This document shows positions 1 to 7,635 of a stretch of DNA of 64,000 nt, in pieces; the first letter of the stretch is position 1, and the number at the start of each line of letters is the position of its first letter. A model generated the notes under the pieces. That model was not told where the DNA came from, did no database searches, and was given only the letters and a program-made list of their open reading frames with translations. Location of the stretch: assembly GCF_000383575.1 (NCBI RefSeq), contig NZ_KB911579.1:2140523-2204522 (forward strand), read 5' to 3'. The stretch comes from Salinispora oceanensis (GTDB taxonomy: Bacteria; Actinomycetota; Actinomycetes; Mycobacteriales; Micromonosporaceae). The translations under genes were made by a program, and so were the position numbers.

Positions 1-569
1 CCCCGGTTGGCGAGCGCGTGCAGCCTCGGGTGCAGGTCAACCGCGTTGAGGAGGCCGGAGACCTCACCCGGCACCGGGGTGAAGGGCAGGATCCGGGTGG
101 CGGCGGAGATCGTCAGACCGAGCGCGTCGGAGGCGAGGGCGCCGAGCGTGCGGGGGGTGCGGGGGCCCTCCTCCGGCGGGTGCGGCGGTGGGATCTCCGG
201 GTCCGGTTCGTGCGGGCTGATGCGTTCGGCGCGGGCCACGGTGGCGATCAGATCGCGCAGCCTCGGCTCGGGGGAGCCGACGGCGACCACCACCCGCCCC
301 GAGGGGGCGTTTACCCGCGCCCAGCTCACGCCGGGTACGCGTTCCAGCGCCGCTTCGACCTGCCGGGCGAGCTGTTCCCCGCCGTCCTGGCAGACACCGT
401 GCACCTCGATGTGGTGTCGGCCGTAACGGGACCAGACGCGGCGGCTGGTCAGCCCGGCGAGCCGCGCGGCCCGGGTAGCGGCGGAGCCGAGATTGCGGGC
501 CGCCTGCCCCATCAGCTGTGGCACGGCTGGCACGCGCACGCTGCCAGCGACGCGGCCCAGCGGGATCAT
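1..569 (-). CDS. CtpI-like cation-transporting P-type ATPase, N-terminal part (partial)
   Basis: The reading frame is open from an ATG at 569 down to the left edge, so about 189 residues are visible and the 3' end lies outside the window. The N-terminus has a hydrophobic, Arg-rich stretch, then a ferredoxin-like segment around residues 45-95 (HHIEVHGVCQDGGEQLARQV ... VNAPSGRVVVAVGSP). It resembles a heavy-metal-associated fold but lacks the CxxC metal site. An acidic/proline linker follows. This layout fits the long cytosolic N-terminus of mycobacterial CtpI-type ATPases. None of the ATPase signature motifs (DKTG, TGES) lie in the visible part, so the family call rests on N-terminal resemblance only. 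The gene diverges from the small protein at 786. Confidence 0.65.
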   Translation of the reverse strand, partial: MIPLGRVAGSVRVPAVPQLMGQAARNLGSAATRAARLAGLTSRRVWSRYGRHHIEVHGVCQDGGEQLARQVEAALERVPGVSWARVNAPSGRVVVAVGSPEPRLRDLIATVARAERISPHEPDPEIPPPHPPEEGPRTPRTLGALASDALGLTISAATRILPFTPVPGEVSGLLNAVDLHPRLHALANR

Positions 570-785
570 CGAGGCGTGCGGCGTGACTCGTGTCGGCCCG
601 ATCCCCCGGTGTCGCTCTTCCCGTACGCCATCCCGCCTCCCACACCGTGTGTCCCGGTGGTCTGACTTCCCGCCCGGCCGTCCGTTATGCCCCTGAACAG
701 CGGCGAAGTTCTACCGGCCGGGCCGGCATGGCGGGCGACGACGGTGGAAAACCACGGCGGTCACCGCCGTTTCTTGGAGGTCGAG

Positions 786-1046
786 ATGAGTATGTTGACC
801 CGGGATCTCAGTGGGAGTCGGGACATGATCCGGACTTTCACCCGCCGAGTGGAGGTACCGGTACTGGGGGAGGTGGCCATCCCGCCGCCAGACAAACTGG
901 CGTACTACGCGGGTGTGGGTCTGCTCACCCTCTTGCAGGTCATCGAATGGCCGGTGGCGTTGGTGGTGACCGCTGGTCACGTGCTCGCCGATCAGCATCT
1001 GTCTGGGCTGGCCAAGGGGCTCGGGGAGGCGTTGGAGACCGCCTGA
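786..1046 (+). CDS. small conserved-looking protein, unknown function
   Basis: 86 residues. The ATG at 786 is preceded by GGAGG about 7 bases upstream. The middle is hydrophobic (residues about 38-65, YYAGVGLLTLLQVIEWPVAL) and could be one membrane segment. The N-terminal third is basic and amphipathic, and the C-terminus is soluble. It starts about 215 bp from the P-type ATPase start on the opposite strand, so the two may share a regulatory region. I do not recognise a named family. Good codon use and a clear ribosome-binding site support it being real. Confidence 0.6.
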   Translation: MSMLTRDLSGSRDMIRTFTRRVEVPVLGEVAIPPPDKLAYYAGVGLLTLLQVIEWPVALVVTAGHVLADQHLSGLAKGLGEALETA

Positions 1047-1171
1047 TCACCGCGGTCCCGGGTGACCCTCGGCTGGCTCCGGCCGGGACGGGTGGTGGGC
1101 GCTGGACACGTACGGGGGAACCCGTCCGCGGCCACCGGCCCACCCGGCTTGGACGAACCTACGGTTGCCTC

Positions 1172-1366
1172 ATGTTTACCCTGGTCACCACCGTGATTCT
1201 GTACGTCGGAGGCTTCGTCTTCCTGTACGGAGTGATCCGCCTCGCGATCCGGCACTCCCTGGAGGAGGCGGAGGTGCGTCGGATCGAGGCCCAGCGGGCC
1301 GAGGAGCTGGCCGCGCACCGGGATCGGGCCCTGCTGGAGGGGAAGGGCTACCTCGCCGGGAGCTGA
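1172..1366 (+). CDS. small single-pass membrane protein, unknown function
   Basis: 64 residues from the ATG at 1172. Residues 4-27 form a clear transmembrane helix (FTLVTTVILYVGGFVFLYGV). The rest is a highly charged helix rich in Glu and Arg (EEAEVRRIEAQRAEELAAHR) that could form a coiled coil. The shape resembles small actinobacterial membrane-anchored helical proteins of unknown role. The nearest Shine-Dalgarno match is weak; TACGGT sits 12 bases upstream of the ATG. It follows the small protein at 786 by 125 bp. Confidence 0.6.
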   Translation: MFTLVTTVILYVGGFVFLYGVIRLAIRHSLEEAEVRRIEAQRAEELAAHRDRALLEGKGYLAGS

Positions 1367-1472
1367 CCTGGTGGTAGCGGCGTCCGCACCACCAGGTAGC
1401 TGTGGTTGTCAATGTTGTTGCACGTGAAACATCAGGACGGTCGATGCCTGGGGTTGACTTCGGCGTACCCCG

Positions 1473-2108
1473 TCAGGCCCCGGTCGCCAGGTGCCGCTGG
1501 GCTTCGGTCAGGGCGGCGAGCAGGGCTGACGATTCCTGCGCGCCGGTCACCGCGTACCTGCCGGCGAGAACGTAGGTCGGCACGCTCGTGATGCCGAGTT
1601 CCCGTGCGGTGGCCAGCCGGGCGCGGACCTCGGCTACCTGCCCGTCGGATTCGAGGAAGGTGTGGGCGGCCGCGGCGTCCAGGCCGATCTCGCCCGCGAT
1701 CGTCGCCAGCGCAGGCCGAGAGCCGATATCGACGCCGTCGCGGAAGTGGGCCCGGTGGAGCGCCTCAACCATCTCGGCGGCCCGGTCCCGCTCGGTCGCC
1801 CAGGCGACCAGCCGATGTGCGTCGAAGGTGTTCGCGGCGAGCGCACGGTCGAAGTCGAACTCGATGCCGTCTCCGGCGGCGGCCCGAGTGACCTGGTCCG
1901 CCATCTGCCGGGCGCGCTCCCGGCCGCCGAACTTCGCGCCCAGCGCGTCCAGCAACGGCAGCGGCTCGGGAACCGGCGCCGGGTCGAGCTGGAACGGTCG
2001 ATAGCTGACGGTCACGGCGCCGTCGTAGGACGCGAGTGCCCGCTCCAGCCGGCGCTTGCCGAGATAGCACCAGGGGCAGACCAGATCGCTGTAGATTTCG
2101 ATCTCCAT
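1473..2108 (-). CDS. FrnE-like DsbA-family thioredoxin-fold oxidoreductase
   Basis: 211 residues, starting MEIEIYSDLVCPWCYLGKRR, with the redox motif CPWC at residues 11-14 near the N-terminus as usual for the FrnE/2-hydroxychromene-2-carboxylate isomerase branch of the DsbA superfamily. The C-terminal part holds the thioredoxin-fold cis-proline loop (GITSVPTYVLAGRYAVTGAQ), and the helical insertion lies between. These cytosolic proteins act as dithiol-disulfide oxidoreductases or polyketide-related isomerases; substrates are mostly unknown. The ATG at 2108 was preferred over longer forms because the family motif begins immediately after it. It lies 20 bp downstream of sufE on the same strand and is probably cotranscribed. 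Confidence 0.9.
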   Translation of the reverse strand: MEIEIYSDLVCPWCYLGKRRLERALASYDGAVTVSYRPFQLDPAPVPEPLPLLDALGAKFGGRERARQMADQVTRAAAGDGIEFDFDRALAANTFDAHRLVAWATERDRAAEMVEALHRAHFRDGVDIGSRPALATIAGEIGLDAAAAHTFLESDGQVAEVRARLATARELGITSVPTYVLAGRYAVTGAQESSALLAALTEAQRHLATGA

Positions 2109-2128
2109 AACCGAAGGAAACCCGGTGG

Positions 2129-2557
2129 TCAGCCCGTCTGTTCCCGGACCTGACGTTTGAGTCGGGCCAGCACCGCGGTGCCGCCCCGGATCCGTAGCGG
2201 ACTTACTGCCTGGGCCAGCCCCATCCGTTGGTACAGGTCGTCGGGGACGGCCAGCACCTGCGCTGGCTGAGCCCCGGCGAGCCCTTCGGCGAGGATCCCC
2301 GCGAAGGCGCGGGTGGTGGCCGCCTCGGGCGGGCAGTCGAAGACGGTCTCGACGCGGCCCTCCGGAGTCACCCGGGCGCTCAGGAAGAGTGCCGTCTGGC
2401 ACTCCGGGACCTGCTCCATCTCGGTGCGGCCGGGGTGCCCGGACGGCAACGGCCCGATGGCGTCGGCGTACTCCAGTAGCAGTTCCAGCACGATGTCACG
2501 GGGCGCGGTGGCGAACTCGTCCACGATCTCGACCAGCCGGGGAGGCATCTCGGGCAT
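2129..2557 (-). CDS. sufE: SufE-family Fe-S assembly sulfur acceptor
   Basis: 142 residues, the normal SufE length. SufE accepts persulfide sulfur from a cysteine desulfurase such as SufS and stimulates it. The active cysteine is in the motif VPECQTALFLSARV (Cys about residue 53), followed by the family pattern around FDCPPEAATTRAFAGILAEGL. Actinobacterial sufE genes often sit next to a rhodanese-type sulfurtransferase. Here the downstream neighbour is instead the DsbA-like oxidoreductase 20 bp away, another thiol enzyme. No cysteine desulfurase or Suf scaffold gene lies in the window. Confidence 0.85.
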   Translation of the reverse strand: MPEMPPRLVEIVDEFATAPRDIVLELLLEYADAIGPLPSGHPGRTEMEQVPECQTALFLSARVTPEGRVETVFDCPPEAATTRAFAGILAEGLAGAQPAQVLAVPDDLYQRMGLAQAVSPLRIRGGTAVLARLKRQVREQTG

Positions 2558-2640
2558 CCCGCCAGGCTACCGCCGCCCGGAACTCGGACCGGGCGATGTG
2601 ACGACGGAGCGCATCCATCTCACGGTCGGGCGGGCCTACA

Positions 2641-3066
2641 TCACGGCGTCGGGGTCTGCCCACTCAGTTGGCCGAGCGCCGATTCGGGGTCGAGTCGCAG
2701 GGCGAGGTCACCGAGGGAGATGATGCCGACCAGCTTCCGCTCGTTGTCGCAGACCAGCACTCGCCGTACGCCCCGATCTCGCATGAGGGCCGCCGCCTCG
2801 CTCGTGGTGCAGTTCTGTTCGATCATCACCACCTCACGAGTGATGATCGATTCAATGGTGGTTCGGGCCGGGTCGCTCCGTTGGGCGACGGCCCGGACCA
2901 CGATGTCCCGGTCCGTGAGTATCCCGGCGAGGGTGGCGCCGTCGGTGGCGACCACGTCTCCGATATCGGCTTCCTTCATCACCCGTGCGGCTTCATCCAG
3001 AGTGGTCTCCATCGGTAGGTAGATGACCTGCTTTGTCATCACGTCGCTGACCCGGAAACTGGTCAT
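2641..3066 (-). CDS. tandem CBS-domain protein
   Basis: 141 residues made almost entirely of two CBS motifs (about 8-60 and 72-130; VMTKQVIYLPMETTLDEAAR and IITREVVMIEQNCTTSEAAA). CBS pairs bind adenine nucleotides and sense energy state; stand-alone proteins of this type are common in actinomycetes, some induced under hypoxia or dormancy. The repeated T-D-R-D/V-R-R motif (GILTDRDIVVRAVA) typical of nucleotide binding is present. No catalytic domain is fused. It diverges from the SGNH hydrolase, with an inverted repeat at 3137-3160 in the spacer. Confidence 0.9.
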   Translation of the reverse strand: MTSFRVSDVMTKQVIYLPMETTLDEAARVMKEADIGDVVATDGATLAGILTDRDIVVRAVAQRSDPARTTIESIITREVVMIEQNCTTSEAAALMRDRGVRRVLVCDNERKLVGIISLGDLALRLDPESALGQLSGQTPTP

Positions 3067-3136
3067 GGGACTCCTTCGGAAGCGATCCAGCCCGATCGGG
3101 ACGCGGTTCCCCGTTCTACCCTTACTACACCTATCT

Positions 3137-3160
3137 CTCTGGTCTGCCCTTTGACCAGAG
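3137..3160. promoter_or_regulatory. inverted repeat upstream of the CBS gene
   Basis: Perfect 8-bp arms CTCTGGTC (3137-3144) and GACCAGAG (3153-3160) with an 8-bp spacer lie about 70 bp upstream of the CBS-protein start, in the 242-bp gap before the SGNH gene. The position fits an operator or upstream activator site. There is no U-rich tail and no gene ends nearby, which argues against a terminator. Confidence 0.35.
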
Positions 3161-3308
3161 GCGGTCCGGCGCCCGTCGCCTCGATGTCACCTGACCCGAC
3201 CCGGGGGCACCAGTAGAAGCACTATTGGTGAGAAACTATCGCTTCTCAGGCAGGGCTCGCCGCTATCGGAGGCGGAGACACGGGCCCTTCCCTACCCTGG
3301 AGGGTGTA

Positions 3309-4076
3309 GTGGGCTGGCGCAGTTTCGTGGCGGTCGGGGACAGCTTCACCGAGGGCCTGAATGACACCCACCCGGACGGTGGCTTTCGGGGCTGGGCCGA
3401 CCTGGTGGCCTCCCGGCTCGCCGTGGAGGCCGGGTCGGAGTTCCGGTACGCGAACCTCGCTATTCGCGGCCGGCTCTTTCCCCGGGTGGTGGACGAGCAG
3501 GTTCCCGCCGCGTTGGCGATGCAGCCGGATCTGATCAGTTTCGCGGCCGGTGGGAACGACGTGCTGCGGCGAAGCTTCGACCCAGACGACCTGATCGCGC
3601 GTTTCGACGACGTGGTGGGGCGGCTGCGCGCAGGCGGCGCCGACGTGGTCCTGTTCCGTTTCGCCGACGTCATGGCCCGCCTGCCCGGGCAGCGGCTGGT
3701 CGCCCCCCGAGTGCGGTTACTCAATCAGGCGGTGGGGGACACGGCGCAACAGCACGGAGCGATCCTGGTCGACCTGTACGGCGACGATGCGTACCTGAAC
3801 CCGATGCTGTGGAGCACTGACCGGCTGCATCTCTCCTCAGCCGGGCACCGACGGGTGGCCGCCCAGGTGCTGACCGCGCTGGGGGTCAGCTGTGCTGAGG
3901 AGTGGTTGCTGGCCCCAGAGCATCCGCTGCCCAAGCCGTGGCTGACAGCCCGCACTGACGACCTGCGATGGGCAACCCAGCACCTGGCGCCCTGGCTCAC
4001 GCGTCGCCTCACGGGTCGCAGCTCCGGCGACACGGTCACCGCCAAGCGTCCTGTCCTGACCCCGTTGTCGGACTGA
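3309..4076 (+). CDS. SGNH/GDSL-type esterase
   Basis: 255 residues. The GDSL block I is at the very N-terminus (FVAVGDSFTEGL, nucleophile Ser in GDS), block III is AAGGNDVLRR, and the His block is STDRLHLSSAGHRRVA with the Asp-x-x-His pair. This is a full SGNH catalytic set, so an esterase, lipase or acetylhydrolase acting on an unknown substrate is expected. No signal peptide is seen, so it is probably cytosolic. GTG 3309 was chosen because GGAGG lies 5 bases before it and the protein then begins just ahead of block I. An ATG at 3225 would add 28 Arg-rich residues with no family counterpart. A strong hairpin follows at 4122. Confidence 0.85.
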   Translation: MGWRSFVAVGDSFTEGLNDTHPDGGFRGWADLVASRLAVEAGSEFRYANLAIRGRLFPRVVDEQVPAALAMQPDLISFAAGGNDVLRRSFDPDDLIARFDDVVGRLRAGGADVVLFRFADVMARLPGQRLVAPRVRLLNQAVGDTAQQHGAILVDLYGDDAYLNPMLWSTDRLHLSSAGHRRVAAQVLTALGVSCAEEWLLAPEHPLPKPWLTARTDDLRWATQHLAPWLTRRLTGRSSGDTVTAKRPVLTPLSD

Positions 4077-4121
4077 CCGGCCCCGCTCTCCCAGAGCGGG
4101 CCCACCGCGCCCGGTTACTGC

Positions 4122-4157
4122 CCGGGCCGTGCCTCGGAAACCCGAGGCACGGCCCGG
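4122..4157 (+). terminator. intrinsic terminator hairpin after the SGNH gene
   Basis: A perfect 16-bp stem, CCGGGCCGTGCCTCGG (4122-4137) with CCGAGGCACGGCCCGG (4142-4157), has a 4-base AAAC loop and lies 46 bp after the SGNH stop codon. There is no long T-run, as is common in high-GC actinomycetes. It isolates the SGNH gene from the TetR gene. Confidence 0.8.
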
Positions 4158-4196
4158 CCGCTGCACGTTGAGGGGTCGGCGGACTACGCTTTCCCC

Positions 4197-4817
4197 GTGA
4201 CGGTGCAGCAGTCGCCCAAAGCGGTGAACGGCGATACGGGCGGGGGCCGGCGTCGGTCCCGCAAGGAGGAGATTCTCGAGATCGCGGTCGGGCTGTTCGC
4301 CGCCCGGGGCTACCACGGCGTGTCAATGGATGACATCGGCGCCGCCGCCGGGGTGACCGGTCCGGCGCTCTACCACCACTTCGCCGGTAAGGAGGCGATG
4401 CTGGTCGCGGCGCTGATCCCGGTCAGCGAAGGGCTGCTCGACGGCGGCCGGGAGCGAGTTGCCGCCCACCCCGACGATCCCCGCGCCGCACTGGAGTCAC
4501 TGATCGACTTTCATGTCGACTTCGCGTTGGCCCAGCCGGCGGTGATCGCCCTACACCTGCACGAGCTGGACCGACTGCCTGATCAACCGCGTCGCCGCAT
4601 TCGCCGGCTCCAGCGGCTGTACGTCGAGGAATGGGTCAGCGTACTGATCGCGTCGCACCCGGGCCTGCCCGACAACGAGGCGCGGGTCTTGGCCCACGCC
4701 GCCTTCGGCCTGATGAACTCGACCCCGTTCCTCGGCGGCGTGGTGGACCGGCAACGCCGAGCCGAGCTGCTCCGGGGCGCGACGCTGGCTGCTCTGCTGG
4801 CACCGACCGCCCGCTGA
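4197..4817 (+). CDS. TetR-family transcriptional regulator
   Basis: 206 residues from a GTG. The N-terminal helix-turn-helix is clear at about residues 22-70 (KEEILEIAVGLFAARGYHGV, MDDIGAAAGVTGPALYHHFA, GKEAML). The C-terminal ligand domain is the helical type common among actinobacterial regulators of acyl-CoA metabolism (SHPGLPDNEARVLAHAAFGL). It stands directly upstream of and codirectional with the biotin carboxylase/HMG-CoA lyase/carboxyltransferase/acyl-CoA dehydrogenase cluster, so it probably controls that cluster with an acyl-CoA ligand. A perfect inverted repeat at 4867-4880 between it and the next gene is a plausible operator. Ligand and target are inferred. Confidence 0.88.
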   Translation: MTVQQSPKAVNGDTGGGRRRSRKEEILEIAVGLFAARGYHGVSMDDIGAAAGVTGPALYHHFAGKEAMLVAALIPVSEGLLDGGRERVAAHPDDPRAALESLIDFHVDFALAQPAVIALHLHELDRLPDQPRRRIRRLQRLYVEEWVSVLIASHPGLPDNEARVLAHAAFGLMNSTPFLGGVVDRQRRAELLRGATLAALLAPTAR

Positions 4818-4866
4818 GTACTGGGCCCGGGTTTGCCTCACGCTGGATCGAGGGGCTGTGCCGCAC

Positions 4867-4880
4867 ACTGACTCGTCAGT
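4867..4880. promoter_or_regulatory. candidate TetR operator upstream of the biotin carboxylase
   Basis: Perfect dyad ACTGAC-TC-GTCAGT in the 120-bp gap between the TetR gene and the biotin carboxylase, 57 bp before that start codon. Size and symmetry fit a TetR-family operator. Assignment to the adjacent regulator is by position only. Confidence 0.5.
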
Positions 4881-4937
4881 AACCGGGGTGGCATGGTTCC
4901 CTGGCTTTCCGTTCGACCCTGGGACGCTGGAGGAAAC

Positions 4938-6275
4938 ATGATCGAGTCACTGTTGGTCGTCAATCGGGGCGAGATCGCCCGCCGGATCATCCGGACCGCG
5001 AAGCGGCTCGGTGTCCGGGCGGTGGCGGTGCACTCGGAGGCGGACGCCGGCCTGCCGTTTGTGACCGAGGCCGACGAGGCGGTCTGTGTCGGTCCGGCGA
5101 ACCCGGCGCAGAGCTACCGGAACGTCGAGGCTGTCCTCGCCGCCGCGAAGTCGACCGGCGCGCAGGCGATTCACCCTGGCTACGGCTTTCTGTCGGAGAA
5201 CGCCGACTTCGCCCAGGCTGTCACTTCGAGCGGTCTACTCTGGGTCGGGCCCGGTCCGGAGGCGATCACCGCGATGGGTGACAAGATCAATGCCCGGAAT
5301 CTGATGGCGGCGGCCGGGGTGCCGGTCGCGGCGGGCACCACGGAACCGGCGGCGGACCTCACCGCGGCGGTCGACGCGGCGGCGGAGATCGGTTACCCGG
5401 TGATGGTCAAGGCCGCCGCTGGCGGGGGCGGCATGGGCATGGGAATCGCGAACGACGAGGCCGCGCTCCGGACCGAGTACGACAAGGTGCGCGCGTTCGC
5501 CGAGCGGATGTTCGGGGACGGATCCGTCCTGATCGAACGGTACTTCCCCCGGGTGCGCCACGTCGAGGTGCAGATTCTCGGCCTGGCCGACGGCCGGGTG
5601 GTGGCGCTCGGCGAGCGCGAGTGCTCGGTGCAGCGACGGAACCAGAAGCTGGTCGAGGAGTCCCCCTCTCCGGCGGTCACCCCGGAGCTTCGGTCCCGTC
5701 TGTTGGCCGCGGCGGTGCGGGCGGGCGAGGCGGTCGGCTACCGCAACGCCGGCACGGTCGAATGCCTGCTCGACCCCACCACTGGCGAGTTCTTCTTCCT
5801 GGAGATGAACACCCGCCTGCAGGTCGAGCACCCGGTCACCGAGCTGGTCTACGGGGTTGACCTGGTTGAGGAGCAGTTGCGGGTGGCCGCTGGGCTACCG
5901 CCGACGTTCGACCCGGATGCCTTGGCGCCGCGCGGGCACGCGGTCGAGCTGCGGATCAACGCGGAGGACCCGAAGCGTTTCCTGCCCGGGCCGGGGGTTA
6001 TCACCACCTGGACCGAACCGACCGGCGAGGGCGTCCGCGTCGATTCGGGGTATGTCGCCGGTAACACGGTGACCCCGTTCTACGACAGCCTGATGGCCAA
6101 GCTCATCGTCAGTGGCGTCGACCGCGCCGAAGCGATCAGTCGGGCGCGGGCCGCGGTGGCGCAGTTCCAGCTGGCCGGGCCGAAGAACAACCTGCCCTTC
6201 TTCGTCGAACTGCTGGACAACCCGGAGTTCCTCTCCGGCGACTACGACACCGGCATCGTCCCCCGAATGCGCTGA
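4938..6275 (+). CDS. acyl-CoA carboxylase biotin carboxylase subunit lacking a BCCP domain
   Basis: 445 residues. Catalyses ATP- and bicarbonate-dependent carboxylation of biotin. Family signatures are present in order: VVNRGEIARRI at the N-terminus, IHPGYGFLSENADF, the glycine-rich ATP-grasp loop KAAAGGGGMGMG, the E-R-E-C-S segment, and EMNTRLQVEHPVTE. The protein stops after the C-terminal carboxylase subdomain (YDTGIVPRMR); there is no carrier domain with an (A/V)MKM biotinylation motif, and none in the 190 bp that follow. The ATG at 4938 has GGAGGA 4-9 bases upstream. Context with HMG-CoA lyase points to a methylcrotonyl-CoA carboxylase, whose alpha subunit usually contains the carrier. 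A separately encoded carrier must be supplied if the enzyme works. Confidence 0.9.
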   Translation: MIESLLVVNRGEIARRIIRTAKRLGVRAVAVHSEADAGLPFVTEADEAVCVGPANPAQSYRNVEAVLAAAKSTGAQAIHPGYGFLSENADFAQAVTSSGLLWVGPGPEAITAMGDKINARNLMAAAGVPVAAGTTEPAADLTAAVDAAAEIGYPVMVKAAAGGGGMGMGIANDEAALRTEYDKVRAFAERMFGDGSVLIERYFPRVRHVEVQILGLADGRVVALGERECSVQRRNQKLVEESPSPAVTPELRSRLLAAAVRAGEAVGYRNAGTVECLLDPTTGEFFFLEMNTRLQVEHPVTELVYGVDLVEEQLRVAAGLPPTFDPDALAPRGHAVELRINAEDPKRFLPGPGVITTWTEPTGEGVRVDSGYVAGNTVTPFYDSLMAKLIVSGVDRAEAISRARAAVAQFQLAGPKNNLPFFVELLDNPEFLSGDYDTGIVPRMR

Positions 6276-6465
6276 CCGCATCCGACGCCGGACGTTCGAC
6301 CCCGGGGTTGCGGTACTGATCCCGGGGTCGGGGAGAGCTGATCCCCGATCGGGCTGGCTGGTCGCGGCACTGCGTCGACTGCCGTGATCACGCAATCGAC
6401 TCGGCTGCGGCTGCGGGTGACATGCTGGGGGAGTCGGACCAGAGCGTGTCACAGTGAGGTGGCCC

Positions 6466-7386
6466 ATGGGTAATATGCCGGGTTTCGTATCCATTCGGGA
6501 GGTTGGGCCGCGCGACGGGCTCCAGAACGAGGAGCCGATTCCGACCGAGGCGAAGGTGCGACTGCTCGATGCGCTCTCCCAGACCGGGGTGGAGCGGATC
6601 GAGGCGGTGTCCTTTGTGCACCCAAAGGCGATCCCGCAGATGGCCGACGCCGACGAGGTATGGCGGCGGGCGGAGCGGACCGAAGGGGTGCGTTACTCGG
6701 CGCTGGTGCCGAACACACGGGGTGCCCACCGCGCGTTGGCCGCTGGGTTCACCGAGATAGAGGTGGTGGTCTCCGCCAGCGACACCCACAACCGGCGCAA
6801 CGTCAACCGCTCCACCGACGAGTCGCTGGACGACATCGCCGAGTTGGTCGAGTTGCTGCACAACGCTGGTGCTCGGGCGGAGGTCATCGTCGCGACCAGC
6901 TTCGGCTGCCCGTACGAGGGGGATATCGACCCTGTTCGGGTGGCGGGAATCGTGGACCGGGTGGTGCGCGACGGTGCTGACCGGGTGGCGTTTGGCGACA
7001 CCACCGGCATGGCGACGCCCCGCCGGGTCCGCGAGTTGGTGACGGCCGTACGTGACCGCAACGCACACGTACCGGTGCTGCTGCACTTCCACAACACCCG
7101 TGGCGCCGCGTTGGCGAACCTGTTGACCGCCATCGAGCTGGGGATCACCGAATTCGACGCGAGCGTCGGCGGCCTGGGCGGCTGCCCGTACGCGCCCGGG
7201 GCCAGCGGCAACCTGGCTACCGAGGAGGCCGTGCACTTGCTGCACGACATGGGTGTCGACACCGGCATCGACCTGGCCGCCCTGATCGAGGTCGCCGAGC
7301 TGGCCGAGGAGCTGGTCGGCCGATCCCTGCCCAGCGGCGTGCTGCGGGCCGGCCCGCGGACCCGGCTGACTCCCCTGCCAGGCTGA
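6466..7386 (+). CDS. hydroxymethylglutaryl-CoA lyase
   Basis: 306 residues. Cleaves HMG-CoA to acetyl-CoA and acetoacetate, the last step of leucine breakdown. The HMGL-like TIM barrel is complete: SIREVGPRDGLQNE at the N-terminus (metal-binding Asp), SASDTHNRRN, FGDTTGMATP, the metal His pair in HFHNTRG, and the C-terminal catalytic-Cys signature GGLGGCPYAPGASGN. The ATG at 6466 was chosen because GAGG lies 6 bases upstream; a GTG at 6454 is possible. It lies 190 bp after the biotin carboxylase, and a terminator at 7447 separates it from the carboxyltransferase. Confidence 0.92.
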   Translation: MGNMPGFVSIREVGPRDGLQNEEPIPTEAKVRLLDALSQTGVERIEAVSFVHPKAIPQMADADEVWRRAERTEGVRYSALVPNTRGAHRALAAGFTEIEVVVSASDTHNRRNVNRSTDESLDDIAELVELLHNAGARAEVIVATSFGCPYEGDIDPVRVAGIVDRVVRDGADRVAFGDTTGMATPRRVRELVTAVRDRNAHVPVLLHFHNTRGAALANLLTAIELGITEFDASVGGLGGCPYAPGASGNLATEEAVHLLHDMGVDTGIDLAALIEVAELAEELVGRSLPSGVLRAGPRTRLTPLPG

Positions 7387-7390
7387 CCAA

Positions 7391-7448
7391 CTCACCGGGC
7401 TGGCCTCTCCCTCACCGGGCTGGCCTCTCCCACGCCGGGCTGGTTTCC
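7391..7448 (+). repeat. 20-bp tandem repeat after the HMG-CoA lyase gene
   Basis: Two exact copies of CTCACCGGGCTGGCCTCTCC (7391-7410, 7411-7430) are followed by a degenerate third copy to about 7448. The repeat is non-coding and leads directly into the terminator stem. It looks like local slippage duplication. Confidence 0.7.
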
Positions 7449-7484
7449 ACCACCGTGCGGTCGGCCCCGGCCGCACGGTGGTGG
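7447..7484 (+). terminator. terminator hairpin after the HMG-CoA lyase gene
   Basis: Perfect 14-bp stem CCACCACCGTGCGG (7447-7460) and CCGCACGGTGGTGG (7471-7484) with a 10-base loop. It suggests that the carboxyltransferase gene downstream has its own promoter. Confidence 0.78.
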
Positions 7485-7559
7485 CTGTCGTGGAGCCGGA
7501 TGGGCGTCCCGATCCGCCCGGTGTGGGGCAGGCAGACGGTGGGCATAGTGCGCTACCCT

Positions 7560-7569
7560 AACGATCGTT
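7560..7569. promoter_or_regulatory. candidate operator/promoter for the carboxyltransferase
   Basis: The 10-bp palindrome AACGATCGTT abuts a possible -10 element TACCCT (7554-7559), about 66 bp upstream of the carboxyltransferase start. A dyad overlapping a promoter fits repressor binding. It differs in sequence from the dyad at 4867, so it may belong to another regulator. Confidence 0.38.
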
Positions 7570-7635
7570 CAGGAAGGTTCGGTTGTGCGTGCGAGGGTGC
7601 GCCGGACCGGGAGCGGCGGCACAGAAGGAGTCGGC

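Noticed and set aside
18..665. Long plus-strand and minus-strand open frames over the ATPase region
   Set aside because: Their translations are Arg/Gly/Pro-rich and featureless; the edge-crossing minus frame starting at 569 gives a coherent N-terminal domain instead.
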